Source: Winogradskyella helgolandensis (lineage in GTDB: Bacteria; Bacteroidota; Bacteroidia; Flavobacteriales; Flavobacteriaceae). Taken from it: 64,000 nucleotides of DNA. The notes under the pieces were generated by a model. That model was not told the DNA's origin. It made no database searches and saw nothing but the letters and a program-made list of their open reading frames with translations. Below are positions 54,213 through 64,000 of the stretch, in pieces. Location of the stretch: contig NZ_JABFHO010000001.1 of the NCBI RefSeq assembly GCF_013404085.1, positions 2,429,001 through 2,493,000 of the forward strand, given 5' to 3'. The stretch's first letter is position 1, and every line of letters begins with the position of its first letter. Made by a program: the position numbers and the translations under genes.

Positions 54213-54250
54213 AAAGCCCATTTTATATCTTATAAAATGGGCTTTATTTT
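54213..54250. terminator. Strong intrinsic terminator
   Basis: A 15-bp perfect stem (54213-54227 with 54231-54245) has a 3-nt loop and ends in a T tract. The A tract on the other side allows termination of opposing transcripts too. The following 54251-54528 holds no visible gene. Confidence 0.85.
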
Positions 54251-54528
54251 TTATTTAATTTTCAAAAAAGCCTTGTATTAATATGTTAGAACTGCTACTT
54301 TTAGGTTAAGAATATTGGAAATTGATTTGTTAATAGGTAAGCAATTTAACTTAGCACATGCATAACATAAAATGTTAATGCGTTTTAGCTTGTATTGATT
54401 ACCGCGATGGATAATATTTAGCGACTGTAATAGGTACATTGAATTTTAAATAAGTATGATATAAAATATTGATTTATTTTAAAATTCAGGAAAGTGAACT
54501 TATAGATTAATTATTATACCACACCAGA

Positions 54529-55944
54529 ATGAACAGAAGAAATTTTTTTAAAAAAGGCTCCTTAGTTGCATTAGGAACAACACTACTACATCCTTTAGGT
54601 AGTTTAATTAATGACGTTGGTTATGACGTTACTGACAAAAATAAAAAAGCAAAGAATATAATTATTATTGTTAGTGATGGTATGAGTATTGGCACGTTAA
54701 ATATGGCCGATTTGTACTTGTCGAGAAAAACAGGTACAGGTTCTAATTGGTTAGACCTATATAAGAAAAACAAAGTAAGCAGAGGGCTTATGGATATGGC
54801 TTCGGCAAGCTCAATTGTTACTGATTCTGCCGCAGCTAGTTCGTCTTGGGGAGGTGGTGTTAGAATTGAAAATGGCGGTTTAAATGTAAGTAAAAGTGGA
54901 GAGGAGCATCTTCCCATTTGGCAGAAATTCAAAACATCTGGAAAAAAAGCCGGTTGTGTCACTTCAGTTCCTATTACGCATGCTACACCTGCGGGATTTT
55001 GTGTCAATTCCAAATCAAGAAATGCTCAAGAAGAAATTGCAGAAAAATATTTAGAACTTAAGTTTGATGTGATGATGGGTGGAGGTGATGATTACTTTTC
55101 TTCAGATAAAAGAAAAGATAAAAAAGACATGTACCAAGAATTTATATCAAAAGGGTATCAGGTGGTTAATACCAAACAGGCTATGCGCTCTGCAGAGACA
55201 GATAAACCTATATTAGGGGTTTTTGATAATGGAGGACTTCCTTATGCTTTGGATAGACAAAATAGTAAGGAGTTGGTTCAGAAGATACCAACCCTTGCGG
55301 AAATGACTCAGAAAGCCATTGATGTTATGAAAGATCATTCCAAAGGTTTTGTGTTGCAGGTAGAAGCAGGAAAAGTAGATTGGGCAGCCCACGGTAACGA
55401 TATTGCAGGCTTAATACACGATCAAATTGATCATGATGAGGCCATACAAATCGCCATGGATTTTGCAGAGCAGGATGGTGAAACCTTAGTTATTATAACC
55501 ACAGATCATGGTAATGCCAATCCTGGAGTTATTTATGGATCTGATGCTAATGATAATTTTGATGCTATTCAGAAGTATACGCAAACTAACGAATGGATTT
55601 TAAATGGTATTGGTAAAGAGACCTCTATCTCACAAATTAAAGAGAGAATAAATTATGCCAATAATATTGCACTAACAAACGAAGAATGTAGGCAGCTATT
55701 AGATTATTATAAAGATATACGAACAGATAACGGTCTTTATAACCCAAGGCATCTTCCTTTTAATCTTTTAGCTACATTGCAAAAACCGCATAATTCAGTC
55801 GGATGGATAAGTATGCAACACTCTGCTGATTACGTAGAATTAGCGATGTATGGACCAGGAAGTCATCTTTTAAAACCGTTTATAAAGAATACAGATTTAC
55901 ATTATTTAATGCTTGAAGCAGCCGAAATACAAAATAAATTTTAA
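54529..55944 (+). CDS. Alkaline phosphatase
   Basis: The 471-residue enzyme begins with a twin-arginine-type signal (MNRRNFFKKG, hydrophobic core LVALGTTLLHPLG). The alkaline phosphatase metal and catalytic set is present: Asp50 in IVSDGMS, the nucleophile Ser100 in VTDSAAASS, THATPAGF, EAGKVDWAAHGND, TTDHGNANPG and the late MQHSADYVELAMYGPGS. It hydrolyses phosphate monoesters in the periplasm or at the cell surface and supplies phosphate. The RRNFF motif suggests Tat export of the folded enzyme. No phosphate-regulon site (PHO box) was identified in the long upstream region. Confidence 0.88.
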   Translation: MNRRNFFKKGSLVALGTTLLHPLGSLINDVGYDVTDKNKKAKNIIIIVSDGMSIGTLNMADLYLSRKTGTGSNWLDLYKKNKVSRGLMDMASASSIVTDSAAASSSWGGGVRIENGGLNVSKSGEEHLPIWQKFKTSGKKAGCVTSVPITHATPAGFCVNSKSRNAQEEIAEKYLELKFDVMMGGGDDYFSSDKRKDKKDMYQEFISKGYQVVNTKQAMRSAETDKPILGVFDNGGLPYALDRQNSKELVQKIPTLAEMTQKAIDVMKDHSKGFVLQVEAGKVDWAAHGNDIAGLIHDQIDHDEAIQIAMDFAEQDGETLVIITTDHGNANPGVIYGSDANDNFDAIQKYTQTNEWILNGIGKETSISQIKERINYANNIALTNEECRQLLDYYKDIRTDNGLYNPRHLPFNLLATLQKPHNSVGWISMQHSADYVELAMYGPGSHLLKPFIKNTDLHYLMLEAAEIQNKF

Positions 55945-56080
55945 TAAAAATGTAGCTTTTTCACAGATTAAATAATTTATAGTCCCTATTTTAGATTGTA
56001 CATAAATTTGAGCGTAGTTTTCTGTTAACTATTAATTTATTGACTTCAAAAGAATAGCTGCATCATAGAGAATAAAGATC

Positions 56081-56569
56081 ATGAACATTTTATATATACA
56101 TGGATTAAACGGAAGTTTGAGTCCTGAAAAGAGAATTATATTGGAACAATACGGAGTTGTTTACGCTCCGTCTATCGATTATGAAAACAGACCGAATGTG
56201 ATTTCAGGACTATCAGCCGCTTTTAATTCACATGATATTAATGTTGTAATTGGCAGTAGTATGGGAGGTTTTACAGGATATTACGTGTCTAATCGTTATC
56301 AATGTCCAGCATTGCTCTTTAATCCTGCATTGGCAAATCGTTCTGTGCATCAGGAAATTCCTGAATTGGAACATAAAAAAAGTATTCTGAAGCATTTTGT
56401 TTTAGGAACAGCAGACGATGTCGTAAATCCGGTTGAGACACTTCAGTTTTTAGCTAATACAATAGAGCTTAGTCCGGAATATAATATTCATTTACGAAAT
56501 GATTTAGCCCATCGTATTCCATTAGATGTATTTAAAGAAGAAGTTAAACATTTCTTTAGTAAACTGTAA
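56081..56569 (+). CDS. YqiA/UPF0227-like alpha/beta-hydrolase
   Basis: The 162-residue protein is a small esterase-type hydrolase. Motifs include the oxyanion turn ILYIHGLNGS, the nucleophile elbow GSSMGGF, an Asp in GTADDVVN and a late His in DLAHRIP, giving a Ser-Asp-His triad. Length and pattern fit the YqiA family. The natural substrate is unknown. It is 136 bp downstream of the alkaline phosphatase gene on the same strand and has no obvious operon partner. Confidence 0.78.
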   Translation: MNILYIHGLNGSLSPEKRIILEQYGVVYAPSIDYENRPNVISGLSAAFNSHDINVVIGSSMGGFTGYYVSNRYQCPALLFNPALANRSVHQEIPELEHKKSILKHFVLGTADDVVNPVETLQFLANTIELSPEYNIHLRNDLAHRIPLDVFKEEVKHFFSKL

Positions 56570-56675
56570 ATTACCAATAGATTTTATTGACTTAAATGAA
56601 ATTTCTATTGGTAACTTTTTTAGCACATAAGTTTATTTAAGATCTTTAAATTATAAATTTCACAAAAGAAAAAAT

Positions 56676-57914
56676 ATGAATTTTAAATATTTAAAAATAG
56701 CGATAAGTGTATTGGCTATTTGTTCTGTAATTTCTTGCTCTGATGATAATTTGAATGCTACTGATAACGATGAAAATGGTGGTGGCGAGATTCAATTTAC
56801 AGGACGTCCATATGCCATTGTAGATACGTTTGTCTCAGATTTTTATAATAACAATGCCATAATACCTGCGCCAAATCCAGAGGATGCTTTTTATGGGCAA
56901 GATGCAACATATAATGGTAATCAACCTTCTTATACAGATAATGTTGATGGTACAGTAACCGATAATGTAACTGGCTTAATGTGGCAAAAAGATATGGGTA
57001 ATAAAATGTCTTATGCAGATGCTATAGTATCAGTAGAAAATTTCAATTTGGGAGATTATACGGATTGGAGAATACCAACAATTAAAGAGCTGTATTCATT
57101 AGCTAATTTTACAGGACGTTGCTTTGGTGATGATTCAATAGATATGTTTATTGATGTGAATTATTTTGATCAACCAATTGGTGATGAATCCATTGGAGAA
57201 CGAGAAATTGATGGGCAAACCTGGTCCATTACGGAATATGTAGGAGAAATAATGAATGCTGATGAAGCTGTTTTTGGATACAATTTTGTTGATGGACGAT
57301 TAAAAGGCTACCCAAAATACAGTCCGGCTACAGGTGCACCTAATACCATGTATTTTAGAATGGTAAGAGGAAATACATCCTACGGCGAAAATGATTTCAC
57401 TGATAATGGAGACGGAACTATTACAGACAGTGCTACAGGATTAATGTGGCAGCAAGCAGATAATAGTGAAACTTACGATTGGGAAAATGCTTTAGCTTAC
57501 GCTGAATCATTAGATCTTGGAGGTCATAGCGATTGGAGAATGCCCAATGCAAAAGAACTTCAAAGTATTGTCGATTATTCAAGGTCGCCACAAACTACAA
57601 ATTCTCCAGCAGTTGATCCATTATTTACATGTACATCAATTCAAGATTATAATGGTAATCTAGGACAATATGGTTACTATTGGACAAGCTCTCCTTTACA
57701 AGATGGTCCTAATCCTTATACAGATGCGGTATATTTCTGTTTTGGAAAAGCTGAAGGAGAAATGAATGGTCAGTTATTAGATGTCCATGGAGCGGGAGCA
57801 CAGCGTAATGATCCTAAAGCAGGAAGTGCTGACGATTTTCCAGATTCGTTTGGACCTCAAGGTGATATTCGTAAGATTTATAATTTTGTAAGATGTGTAC
57901 GAGACGTAAATTAA
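56676..57914 (+). CDS. Lipoprotein with two DUF1566 domains
   Basis: The 412-residue protein has a lipoprotein signal (LAICSVISC, Cys21). Two DUF1566 (Lcl C-terminal-like) repeats follow: DNVTGLMWQKDMGNKM, LGDYTDWRIPTIKELYSL, then DSATGLMWQQADN, LGGHSDWRMPNAKELQSI. The repeats share the pattern TGLMWQ and DWRxPxxKEL. This domain is related to C-type-lectin-like folds and is common in surface lipoproteins; a ligand-binding role is plausible but not established. It ends with a conserved FVRCVRD. Confidence 0.8.
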   Translation: MNFKYLKIAISVLAICSVISCSDDNLNATDNDENGGGEIQFTGRPYAIVDTFVSDFYNNNAIIPAPNPEDAFYGQDATYNGNQPSYTDNVDGTVTDNVTGLMWQKDMGNKMSYADAIVSVENFNLGDYTDWRIPTIKELYSLANFTGRCFGDDSIDMFIDVNYFDQPIGDESIGEREIDGQTWSITEYVGEIMNADEAVFGYNFVDGRLKGYPKYSPATGAPNTMYFRMVRGNTSYGENDFTDNGDGTITDSATGLMWQQADNSETYDWENALAYAESLDLGGHSDWRMPNAKELQSIVDYSRSPQTTNSPAVDPLFTCTSIQDYNGNLGQYGYYWTSSPLQDGPNPYTDAVYFCFGKAEGEMNGQLLDVHGAGAQRNDPKAGSADDFPDSFGPQGDIRKIYNFVRCVRDVN

Positions 57915-58172
57915 TGTAATACTAAAAAGAAGTTGTCTTAAAACACTGTTTGTGGATTATCTGGAACACAACAGTGCAGCATAACCTAACTGAGCGCTCA
58001 CAAACAAAGCAGAAGGGCTTACGATATCGGAAAATAGATTTTGCTTAAGAATATAAGTAGTACGATATCAATTAAGTATTATTTCTTTAGATGTTTTATT
58101 TGAGTAAAGCCATTTTTTTACATGTTATTTATAATAAACGCTTAACTTGTAAGAGCCTTAATTTGCATTAAA

Positions 58173-61100
58173 ATGAATATCTACCTTTCTTTATTATTAC
58201 AGTTTTTACTGATATCCTCTAGTATTATCATATTATTTAAATATAGAAAATCAATAGGTTTAGCTCCGCTCTATATCTTTTTGGGAGCTACGCAATACCT
58301 ACAGTCGCTCACAGGTGCAAGGGTGTATTTTGAAGTTTTAGATGAAATAATTGTTTATCCTGGGTCTGTAATTGTGTTTAGTTCCATACTATTTGCCGCC
58401 TTATTAATTTATATAAAAGAAGGGGTCTCTAGTGCTAGAACGCTCATTTTTGGATTGATCATTTCAAACATTTTATTATTAGCATTATTTGGAATTACTT
58501 ACGAGCAAGAGCTTGCATCATCATTTAAAAATGACTTAAAGTCACCATCGGTTTTTTTATTAAATTATAAATATTTTGCTATTGGTACTGTTTTATTGCT
58601 TCTAGATTTTATTTGGATGGTTATTATTTATCAATATTTAATTTCAAAGATTAGAAAGTTAAAATTATTCTGGGTACTCTTTCTATCGTTATTTACCGTT
58701 TTATTTTTTGATTCTATTCTATTTAATTTAATTTTTAATTATGGAGCTATAGATTTTAATGCCGTATTATTTGGTCATATTTTAGCAAAGTCTTTTGCGG
58801 CGTTAATATTTTCACTTATGTTATATACTTACTTGAAAATTATGGACCCTGATAAGTATAGGGCTACCTTTATAGCCAATCAAGATCGCGATATTTTTTC
58901 GATTTTAAAATACAGAAAGAAGTATTTAGATTTAAAGGTAGAAAAACATCAAACTGAAGAAGAATTAACGGCACAATTAACAACATCTTTAAATAATATT
59001 TCAGATGGTTTTATTTCTCTTGATACGAATTGGTGTTATACTTATATCAATAAAAAAGCGGCAAATCTTTTGGGTAAAACCCCAAAGGATTTATTAGGTA
59101 AGCATATTTGGACAGAGTTTCCTGAGGGTGAATATCTTTCTTTTGGCACTATGTACAAAAAAGCAATTGAAACTCAAAAAACAATATATTTTGAAGATTA
59201 TTACGAGCCATTAGACAAATGGTTCGAAAACAGAATATACCCTTCAGAGGAAGGGCTAACGATTTATTTTACCGATATAACAGATATAAAAAAAGCAGAC
59301 AAAGACAATCAAATGCTGATATCATTGATTGAAACTAGTGATGATTTTATTGGATTAGCCACCTTAGAGGGTAAACCTATTTATTTAAATGCTAATGGTA
59401 GAAAATTAATAGGGTTGAATACTGAGTTAGAAAATATAGTTTCAATTACAGATTTTTTTCCTGAAGCTTATATAGACGTTATCATAAATGAGCATTTACC
59501 TTCCATTAATAAGGATAATAGGTGGAATGGTGAAACGCATTTAAAAAATATGACAACAGGAGATTTAATCCCGATTGAAAAGTCAAGTTTTTTAATAAAA
59601 GACCCAGAAACAAATAAACCAATAGCATTGGGCATTGTTGCTACAGATATCACACTACGTAAAGAAGCGGAAGAAAAGCTAAGAAATAGTGAACAAACGT
59701 TGAGGCGATTATCTTCTAAAGCACCTGTAGCAATTTTTCAATCCGATAATGAAGGAAGGTGTAATTATGTTAATGAAGAATGGATAAAATATTCCGGACT
59801 AACGTTTAATGAGTCTCTTAATTTTGGTTGGTCAAATGCTATTCATCCAGAAGATAAAAACTTTGTTTTAGAACAATGGCAAAAATCGGCTTCATCAAAT
59901 GAAAGATTATTACAAGATTTTAGATTACTTCATAAAAATGGTGACGTTAAATGGATCTCATCTAAAGCGGTTGGTGTGTTTGATGCTAATCAGAAATTAA
60001 TTAGTTACATAGGCATACTTATTGATATAACTGAGCGGAAAAACGCCGAAGAGCAAGTCATAAAAAGCGAAAAATATCTTGAGAATATAATTAATAATAT
60101 TGGAGATCCGGTTTTTGTAAAAGATGAACATAGCCATATTCTATTGGTGAATAATGCTTTTTGTAACCTTTTAGATCTTCCTAAAGAGGATATTATAGGT
60201 AAAACTCTAGCTGAAAATGTGTCTCCTTCTGAGCGCGATGAAGCATTTAGGATAGATAAACAAGTTATTGATTCTGGTATAGATAGTATTAACGAGGAGA
60301 CAATGACTCTTAGTGACAAAGAAACACTTATTATTTCTACTAAAAAGACGCGTTTTATTGATCGTAGTAATACTAAATTTTTAGTCGGTGTTATTAGGGA
60401 TATAACAGAACGTAAAAAAACCGAATTAGAATTAGAAAATTATAAGAATAATCTCGAAAAGTTAGTAGAATCAAGGACTTCTGAATTAGAAAAAGAAAAA
60501 ATAAAAGCGCAATCTGCTGATTTAATGAAGTCTGCTTTTTTGGCAACTATGTCTCATGAATTAAGAACTCCTATGAATGCTATTATTGGCTTTACAGGTA
60601 TATTGTTAAAAGAATTGGCAGGACCATTAAATGATGAGCAAAAAAAGCAACTTGCTATGGTTAAAGATAGTGGAGAGCATTTGCTAGGTTTAATTAATGA
60701 TGTATTAGATATTTCTAAAATAGAAGCAGGTAAATTAAATGTTACGTATTACCCTTTCGATTATTTAGCATCGCTAGAAAGAACTATAGACTTTTTGTTA
60801 CCGCAGGCTAAGGTGAAAGGCCTCAATTTTCGGACAGAAATTACCGAAATGGATATTACTCTTTTAAGTGATGAGCGCAGGGTAGAGCAGGTACTATTAA
60901 ATTTGTTTTCTAACGCTATTAAATTTTCTAAAAAAGGAACAATAACCATAAAAATAGATGTGGAGGACGACTTTGTTTTCACACAAGTTATTGATGAAGG
61001 TATTGGAATTAAAAAAGAGGATCTTGTTAGATTATTTATGCCCTTTGTACAGCTTGAAGTTGGACTGAGCCGAAACCACGAAGGAACCGGTCTTGGATTA

Positions 61101-61223
61101 GCAATTTGTAAAAGTTTAATTGAAAAACTAGGAGGAACGTTACAAGTATCAAGTGAATTAGGCGTAGGTAGCAACTTTATGTTCAAATTACCACTTAAAA
61201 ACTCGAATAAAATAATTACATAA
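58173..61223 (+). CDS. PAS-rich membrane sensor histidine kinase
   Basis: The 1016-residue kinase has an N-terminal module of about seven transmembrane helices (residues 1-235). Four PAS/PAC segments follow (about 255-375, 380-500, 510-630 and 640-755, with ITDIKKADK, ITLRKEAEEKL, ITERKNAEEQ and ITERKKTELE joints). The HisKA H-box is FLATMSHELRTPMNAIIG, with phospho-acceptor His795. HATPase boxes are VLLNLFSNAIKFSK, IDEGIGIKKEDL and GTGLGLAICKSL. There is no receiver domain, so phosphate must go to a separate protein; the single-domain response regulator 75 bp downstream is the likely partner. Confidence 0.9.
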   Translation: MNIYLSLLLQFLLISSSIIILFKYRKSIGLAPLYIFLGATQYLQSLTGARVYFEVLDEIIVYPGSVIVFSSILFAALLIYIKEGVSSARTLIFGLIISNILLLALFGITYEQELASSFKNDLKSPSVFLLNYKYFAIGTVLLLLDFIWMVIIYQYLISKIRKLKLFWVLFLSLFTVLFFDSILFNLIFNYGAIDFNAVLFGHILAKSFAALIFSLMLYTYLKIMDPDKYRATFIANQDRDIFSILKYRKKYLDLKVEKHQTEEELTAQLTTSLNNISDGFISLDTNWCYTYINKKAANLLGKTPKDLLGKHIWTEFPEGEYLSFGTMYKKAIETQKTIYFEDYYEPLDKWFENRIYPSEEGLTIYFTDITDIKKADKDNQMLISLIETSDDFIGLATLEGKPIYLNANGRKLIGLNTELENIVSITDFFPEAYIDVIINEHLPSINKDNRWNGETHLKNMTTGDLIPIEKSSFLIKDPETNKPIALGIVATDITLRKEAEEKLRNSEQTLRRLSSKAPVAIFQSDNEGRCNYVNEEWIKYSGLTFNESLNFGWSNAIHPEDKNFVLEQWQKSASSNERLLQDFRLLHKNGDVKWISSKAVGVFDANQKLISYIGILIDITERKNAEEQVIKSEKYLENIINNIGDPVFVKDEHSHILLVNNAFCNLLDLPKEDIIGKTLAENVSPSERDEAFRIDKQVIDSGIDSINEETMTLSDKETLIISTKKTRFIDRSNTKFLVGVIRDITERKKTELELENYKNNLEKLVESRTSELEKEKIKAQSADLMKSAFLATMSHELRTPMNAIIGFTGILLKELAGPLNDEQKKQLAMVKDSGEHLLGLINDVLDISKIEAGKLNVTYYPFDYLASLERTIDFLLPQAKVKGLNFRTEITEMDITLLSDERRVEQVLLNLFSNAIKFSKKGTITIKIDVEDDFVFTQVIDEGIGIKKEDLVRLFMPFVQLEVGLSRNHEGTGLGLAICKSLIEKLGGTLQVSSELGVGSNFMFKLPLKNSNKIIT

Positions 61224-61298
61224 GATACCTTTTGAAAGAGCTGAATTTCATATATTTAGGTAAATAACATTTTTTTACTAATCATACCCCAAAGAAAC

Positions 61299-61670
61299 AT
61301 GAGTCCTACCATTTTAATCATTGAAGATAACGAGCAAAATATGTATATGCTATCTTACCTACTAGAGATGAGCAATTACAAATTATTAAAGGCTTATAAC
61401 GGAGTTAATGGGTTAAAATTAGCTCATAAAAATCACCCTGAAATTATCTTATTAGACATACAATTACCAGATATGGACGGTTATGAGATATGTGTTAAGT
61501 TAAGACATAATGGTTTACCTAAAAGTACAACTATAATTGCAGTAACATCTTACGCAATGGGAGGTGATAAAGAAAAGGCAATTGAAGCTGGTGCTGATGG
61601 CTATATAGAAAAACCAATTAATCCAGATACTTTTGTAAGCCAAATGGAACGTATTTATAATGCAAAATAG
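61299..61670 (+). CDS. Single-domain response regulator (CheY-like)
   Basis: The 123-residue protein is a lone receiver domain. The acidic pocket is EDN (Glu9, Asp10), the phospho-acceptor is Asp53 (IILLDIQLPDMDG), Thr/Ser in AVTSYAMGG and Lys105 in IEKPINPD complete the site. There is no output domain, so it must act through another protein or as a phosphate sink. Its position between the upstream kinase and the downstream receiver-GAF-PAS protein, with only 8 bp before the next start, suggests a relay among the three. Confidence 0.9.
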   Translation: MSPTILIIEDNEQNMYMLSYLLEMSNYKLLKAYNGVNGLKLAHKNHPEIILLDIQLPDMDGYEICVKLRHNGLPKSTTIIAVTSYAMGGDKEKAIEAGADGYIEKPINPDTFVSQMERIYNAK

Positions 61671-61678
61671 TTGAAACC

Positions 61679-64000
61679 GTGAAAAAGAAAACAATTCTTA
61701 TTGTAGATGATACATTTGAAAACCGTTACTTACTAAAAATTATACTTGAAGAAGCAGGTTACAAGGTAATTGAAGCAAATGACGGAAGTCAGGGTTTAGA
61801 TAAATTACAACATAGTTATGATAATGGTCTTAGCGTAGATCTCATTATTTCAGATATTTTAATGCCAGTTATGGACGGTTATATGTTCTGTCAAGAATGT
61901 AGAATGAACCAAATGTTTTATGATATTCCATTTGTGTTTTATACCTCTACCTATACTGAAAAGCTAGATGAAGATTTTGCTTTAAAACTTGGAGCGCTTC
62001 ATTTCTTAAGAAAACCTACGGATCAGGATAAAATATTGAAAGTGATTGAAGAAGCCTTTCATGAAATTAAACCAAAATCAGAAATCTTAAAAAAAGTTCA
62101 ATATACAGAACAAGAAGTTTTGAAACTTTATAGCGAGCGACTCATTAGTAAGCTAGAACAAAAAAAAATAGACCTCGAAAAAGAGGTGTTAGATCGAAAA
62201 AAAGCAGAGCAATTATTAATCCATGAAAATGAAATACTTGATTTAATTGCTTTAAATACTCCAATTGATGGGATATTTAATCAGTTGCTATTAAATTATG
62301 AAACTTTCCACCCTAATTGTTTTGGGTCGTTAAGTTTACTAAATGATGATGGTTTACACCTTAGTCTAGTGTCTGCACCTTCAATACCAAAACCATACAA
62401 CGAAGCGATGAAAAGTTTTGAAATTGGTGCATCCGCAGGGTCTTGTGGTACAGCTGCATTTACCAAAAAGCCGGTAATTGTTTCGGATATTAGTACTGAT
62501 AAGTTATGGTCAAATTATAAAGATATAGCCTTAGAGCACAATTTAAAGTCATGTTGGTCATTACCTATACTATCTAAAAAAAATGAGGTTCTAGGTACTT
62601 TTGCCGTTTATAGTAAGTCTATCAATACTCCATCATTAGAAGATATTCGCGAATTAAAACTAACGCTTAGTTTAATTAGTATAGCCATTGAGAAGTCTAA
62701 CATTGTAGCAGAAATTAAAAAGAAAGATGAATCTTATAAAGCGTTAGTAAATCAGGCTAGTGATGTTATACTCAATTACTCAATGGATGGCACTATTCAT
62801 TCCTTTAATAAGGCAACTTATCAACTATTAGGTTATACATTAAGTGAGTTTTCGAAATTAAACTTAAATGATTTCCTTGTTGGCGATTTTGTTACAAATC
62901 CAGAGATACATAATAAGATACTGAACGGGGAATCTGTGCTTTTTGAAAGGCAGATAATATGTAAAGATAAAACCATATTAGATATAGAGGTCTCTGCAAA
63001 AAAGCAAGTAGATGGTAAGATATTGTCTATTGGGCGAAATATAACAGATCGTAAAATTGTAGAAACGAAACTCCAAGAAAGCGAATATAATTTAAGACAA
63101 TCTCAAGTAACTGCTAATATAGGGTCTTATGTTTTAGATTTAAATACAAGGACTTGGGAATCTACAGAAGTGGCCAATAGTGTTTTTGGTATACCAGAGT
63201 CATATGTAAAAACAATTGAAAGCTGGGTGCTTATTATTCATCCAGATGAAAGAGAGATGATGTATAATTATTTAGAAAATGGCATCCGAAATAATAGAAA
63301 ATTTGACAAAGAATATAGAGTTGTTAAGATAGATTCTAAAGAAGAGGTTTGGGTACATGGGACTGGGGAATTTATATATGACAATCATGGAAAGGCTGTA
63401 AAGATGATTGGAACGATGCAAGATATAACCCATCGTAAACAAGCGGAACTAAGACTTAGAGAAAGCGAACATAACTTAAGGCAATCTCAAATAGTTGCTA
63501 ATATTGGGTCTTATACAGTAGATTTAAAATCTGGTACTTGGGAAAGTTCAAGAGTGTTAGATAAAATTTTTGGAATTAATGAATCCTACGTAAAATCTAA
63601 GGAGGGTTGGCTTAATCTTATTCATCCAGAATACGTAGAAAAAACAGTAAAACATTTTGAATATGCTGTTAAAAACAGAAAAAAAATTGATATAGAATAT
63701 AAGGTTGTAAAAGTAGGTTCTAAGAAAGAAATTTGGGTTCATGCCCTTGGTGAATTAATTTTTGATAATGATACCAATCCTATTAGAATAATTGGAACCA
63801 CACAAGATATTACTGAACGAAAAAATAATGAATTAGAATTAAAAGTTGCCAATGAGTTTTCGTCTAGTCTTCTAAAATCTATGAATGAAGGCTTGTATGC
63901 TATAAATTTAGATTCAGAAATAATTAGTGTAAATCCTTCATTTTGTGAAATGACAGGGTTTACAGAAAAAGAATTATTAGGGCATAAGCGTCCATATCCT
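61679..64000 (+). CDS. Receiver-GAF-PAS signalling protein, 3' truncated by the window
   Basis: The frame opens at the GTG at 61679 and stays open to the last base (774 codons), so the end is outside the window. Residues 1-130 form a receiver domain (TILIVDDTFENR; phospho-acceptor Asp59 in IISDILMPVMDG; Lys in FLRKPTDQD). A coiled coil leads to a GAF domain (about 195-345, with GASAGSCGTAAF and SCWSLPILSKKNEVLGTF). At least four PAS/PAC units follow (for example WVLIIHPDERE, ITHRKQAE, ITERKNNE). A C-terminal histidine kinase or GGDEF output would be normal but is not visible. It probably receives phosphate from the upstream kinase. Confidence 0.85.
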   Translation, partial: MKKKTILIVDDTFENRYLLKIILEEAGYKVIEANDGSQGLDKLQHSYDNGLSVDLIISDILMPVMDGYMFCQECRMNQMFYDIPFVFYTSTYTEKLDEDFALKLGALHFLRKPTDQDKILKVIEEAFHEIKPKSEILKKVQYTEQEVLKLYSERLISKLEQKKIDLEKEVLDRKKAEQLLIHENEILDLIALNTPIDGIFNQLLLNYETFHPNCFGSLSLLNDDGLHLSLVSAPSIPKPYNEAMKSFEIGASAGSCGTAAFTKKPVIVSDISTDKLWSNYKDIALEHNLKSCWSLPILSKKNEVLGTFAVYSKSINTPSLEDIRELKLTLSLISIAIEKSNIVAEIKKKDESYKALVNQASDVILNYSMDGTIHSFNKATYQLLGYTLSEFSKLNLNDFLVGDFVTNPEIHNKILNGESVLFERQIICKDKTILDIEVSAKKQVDGKILSIGRNITDRKIVETKLQESEYNLRQSQVTANIGSYVLDLNTRTWESTEVANSVFGIPESYVKTIESWVLIIHPDEREMMYNYLENGIRNNRKFDKEYRVVKIDSKEEVWVHGTGEFIYDNHGKAVKMIGTMQDITHRKQAELRLRESEHNLRQSQIVANIGSYTVDLKSGTWESSRVLDKIFGINESYVKSKEGWLNLIHPEYVEKTVKHFEYAVKNRKKIDIEYKVVKVGSKKEIWVHALGELIFDNDTNPIRIIGTTQDITERKNNELELKVANEFSSSLLKSMNEGLYAINLDSEIISVNPSFCEMTGFTEKELLGHKRPYP

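Overview
The window looks like chromosomal DNA of a marine-type Flavobacteriaceae (Bacteroidota). The DNA is AT-rich. Two secreted proteins end in type IX secretion (T9SS) type A sorting domains, several promoters match the Bacteroidota -7 element TAnnTTTG, and there is a tricorn-like protease, TlpA/DUF4369, GEVED, DUF1566, VirE-N/DUF3987, DUF6266 and DUF6943 content. I saw no tRNA, rRNA or CRISPR array.

Layout. (1) 1-17928 is ordinary chromosome: a truncated NYN/OST-HTH protein, secreted proteins of unknown role, a tricorn-like protease, AcpH-like hydrolase, GlmM, a class V aminotransferase, a lipid A-type acyltransferase divergent from a rhomboid protease, an unknown 602-residue protein, a TlpA-like thioredoxin lipoprotein and mnmE. 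(2) 17913-49877 is a ~32 kb integrated element. It begins exactly at the last codons of mnmE and ends at a second perfect 16-bp copy of them. Next to mnmE it carries a tyrosine integrase with a zinc-ribbon/HTH partner, then two small HTH genes, a VirE-N primase-like gene and a DUF3987 gene, then a compact three-gene cassette (XRE regulator, ApeA-like HEPN protein, prokaryotic Argonaute), then two heavy-metal efflux clusters (Zn/Cd/Co czc type and Cu/Ag cus type), and finally DUF6943 and DUF6266 genes. No relaxase, coupling protein or type IV secretion gene is visible, so it looks like a mobilizable or satellite-type genomic island. (3) 49878-64000 is chromosome again: a TPR/LuxR-type regulator, a BNR-repeat T9SS protein, alkaline phosphatase, a YqiA-like esterase, a DUF1566 lipoprotein and a PAS-rich two-component signalling cluster that runs off the window.

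The most interesting item is the cassette at 24110-27808. The Argonaute keeps the MID/PIWI fold signatures but lacks the first and third catalytic aspartates, while the adjacent HEPN protein keeps an intact R-x4-H RNase motif. The arrangement (repressor with its own operator, HEPN effector, catalytically dead guide-binding Argonaute) suggests a guide-triggered, RNA-cleaving abortive-infection system. I do not know of a described Argonaute system with a HEPN effector, but I could not search for one. The island therefore combines probable phage defence with metal resistance. Other notable points are the CzcA-CzcC fusion with an internal signal-peptide-like junction, the paired small Cys/His proteins in front of each efflux operon, a highly structured leader before cusA, and helically phased repeats at the integrase end of the island.
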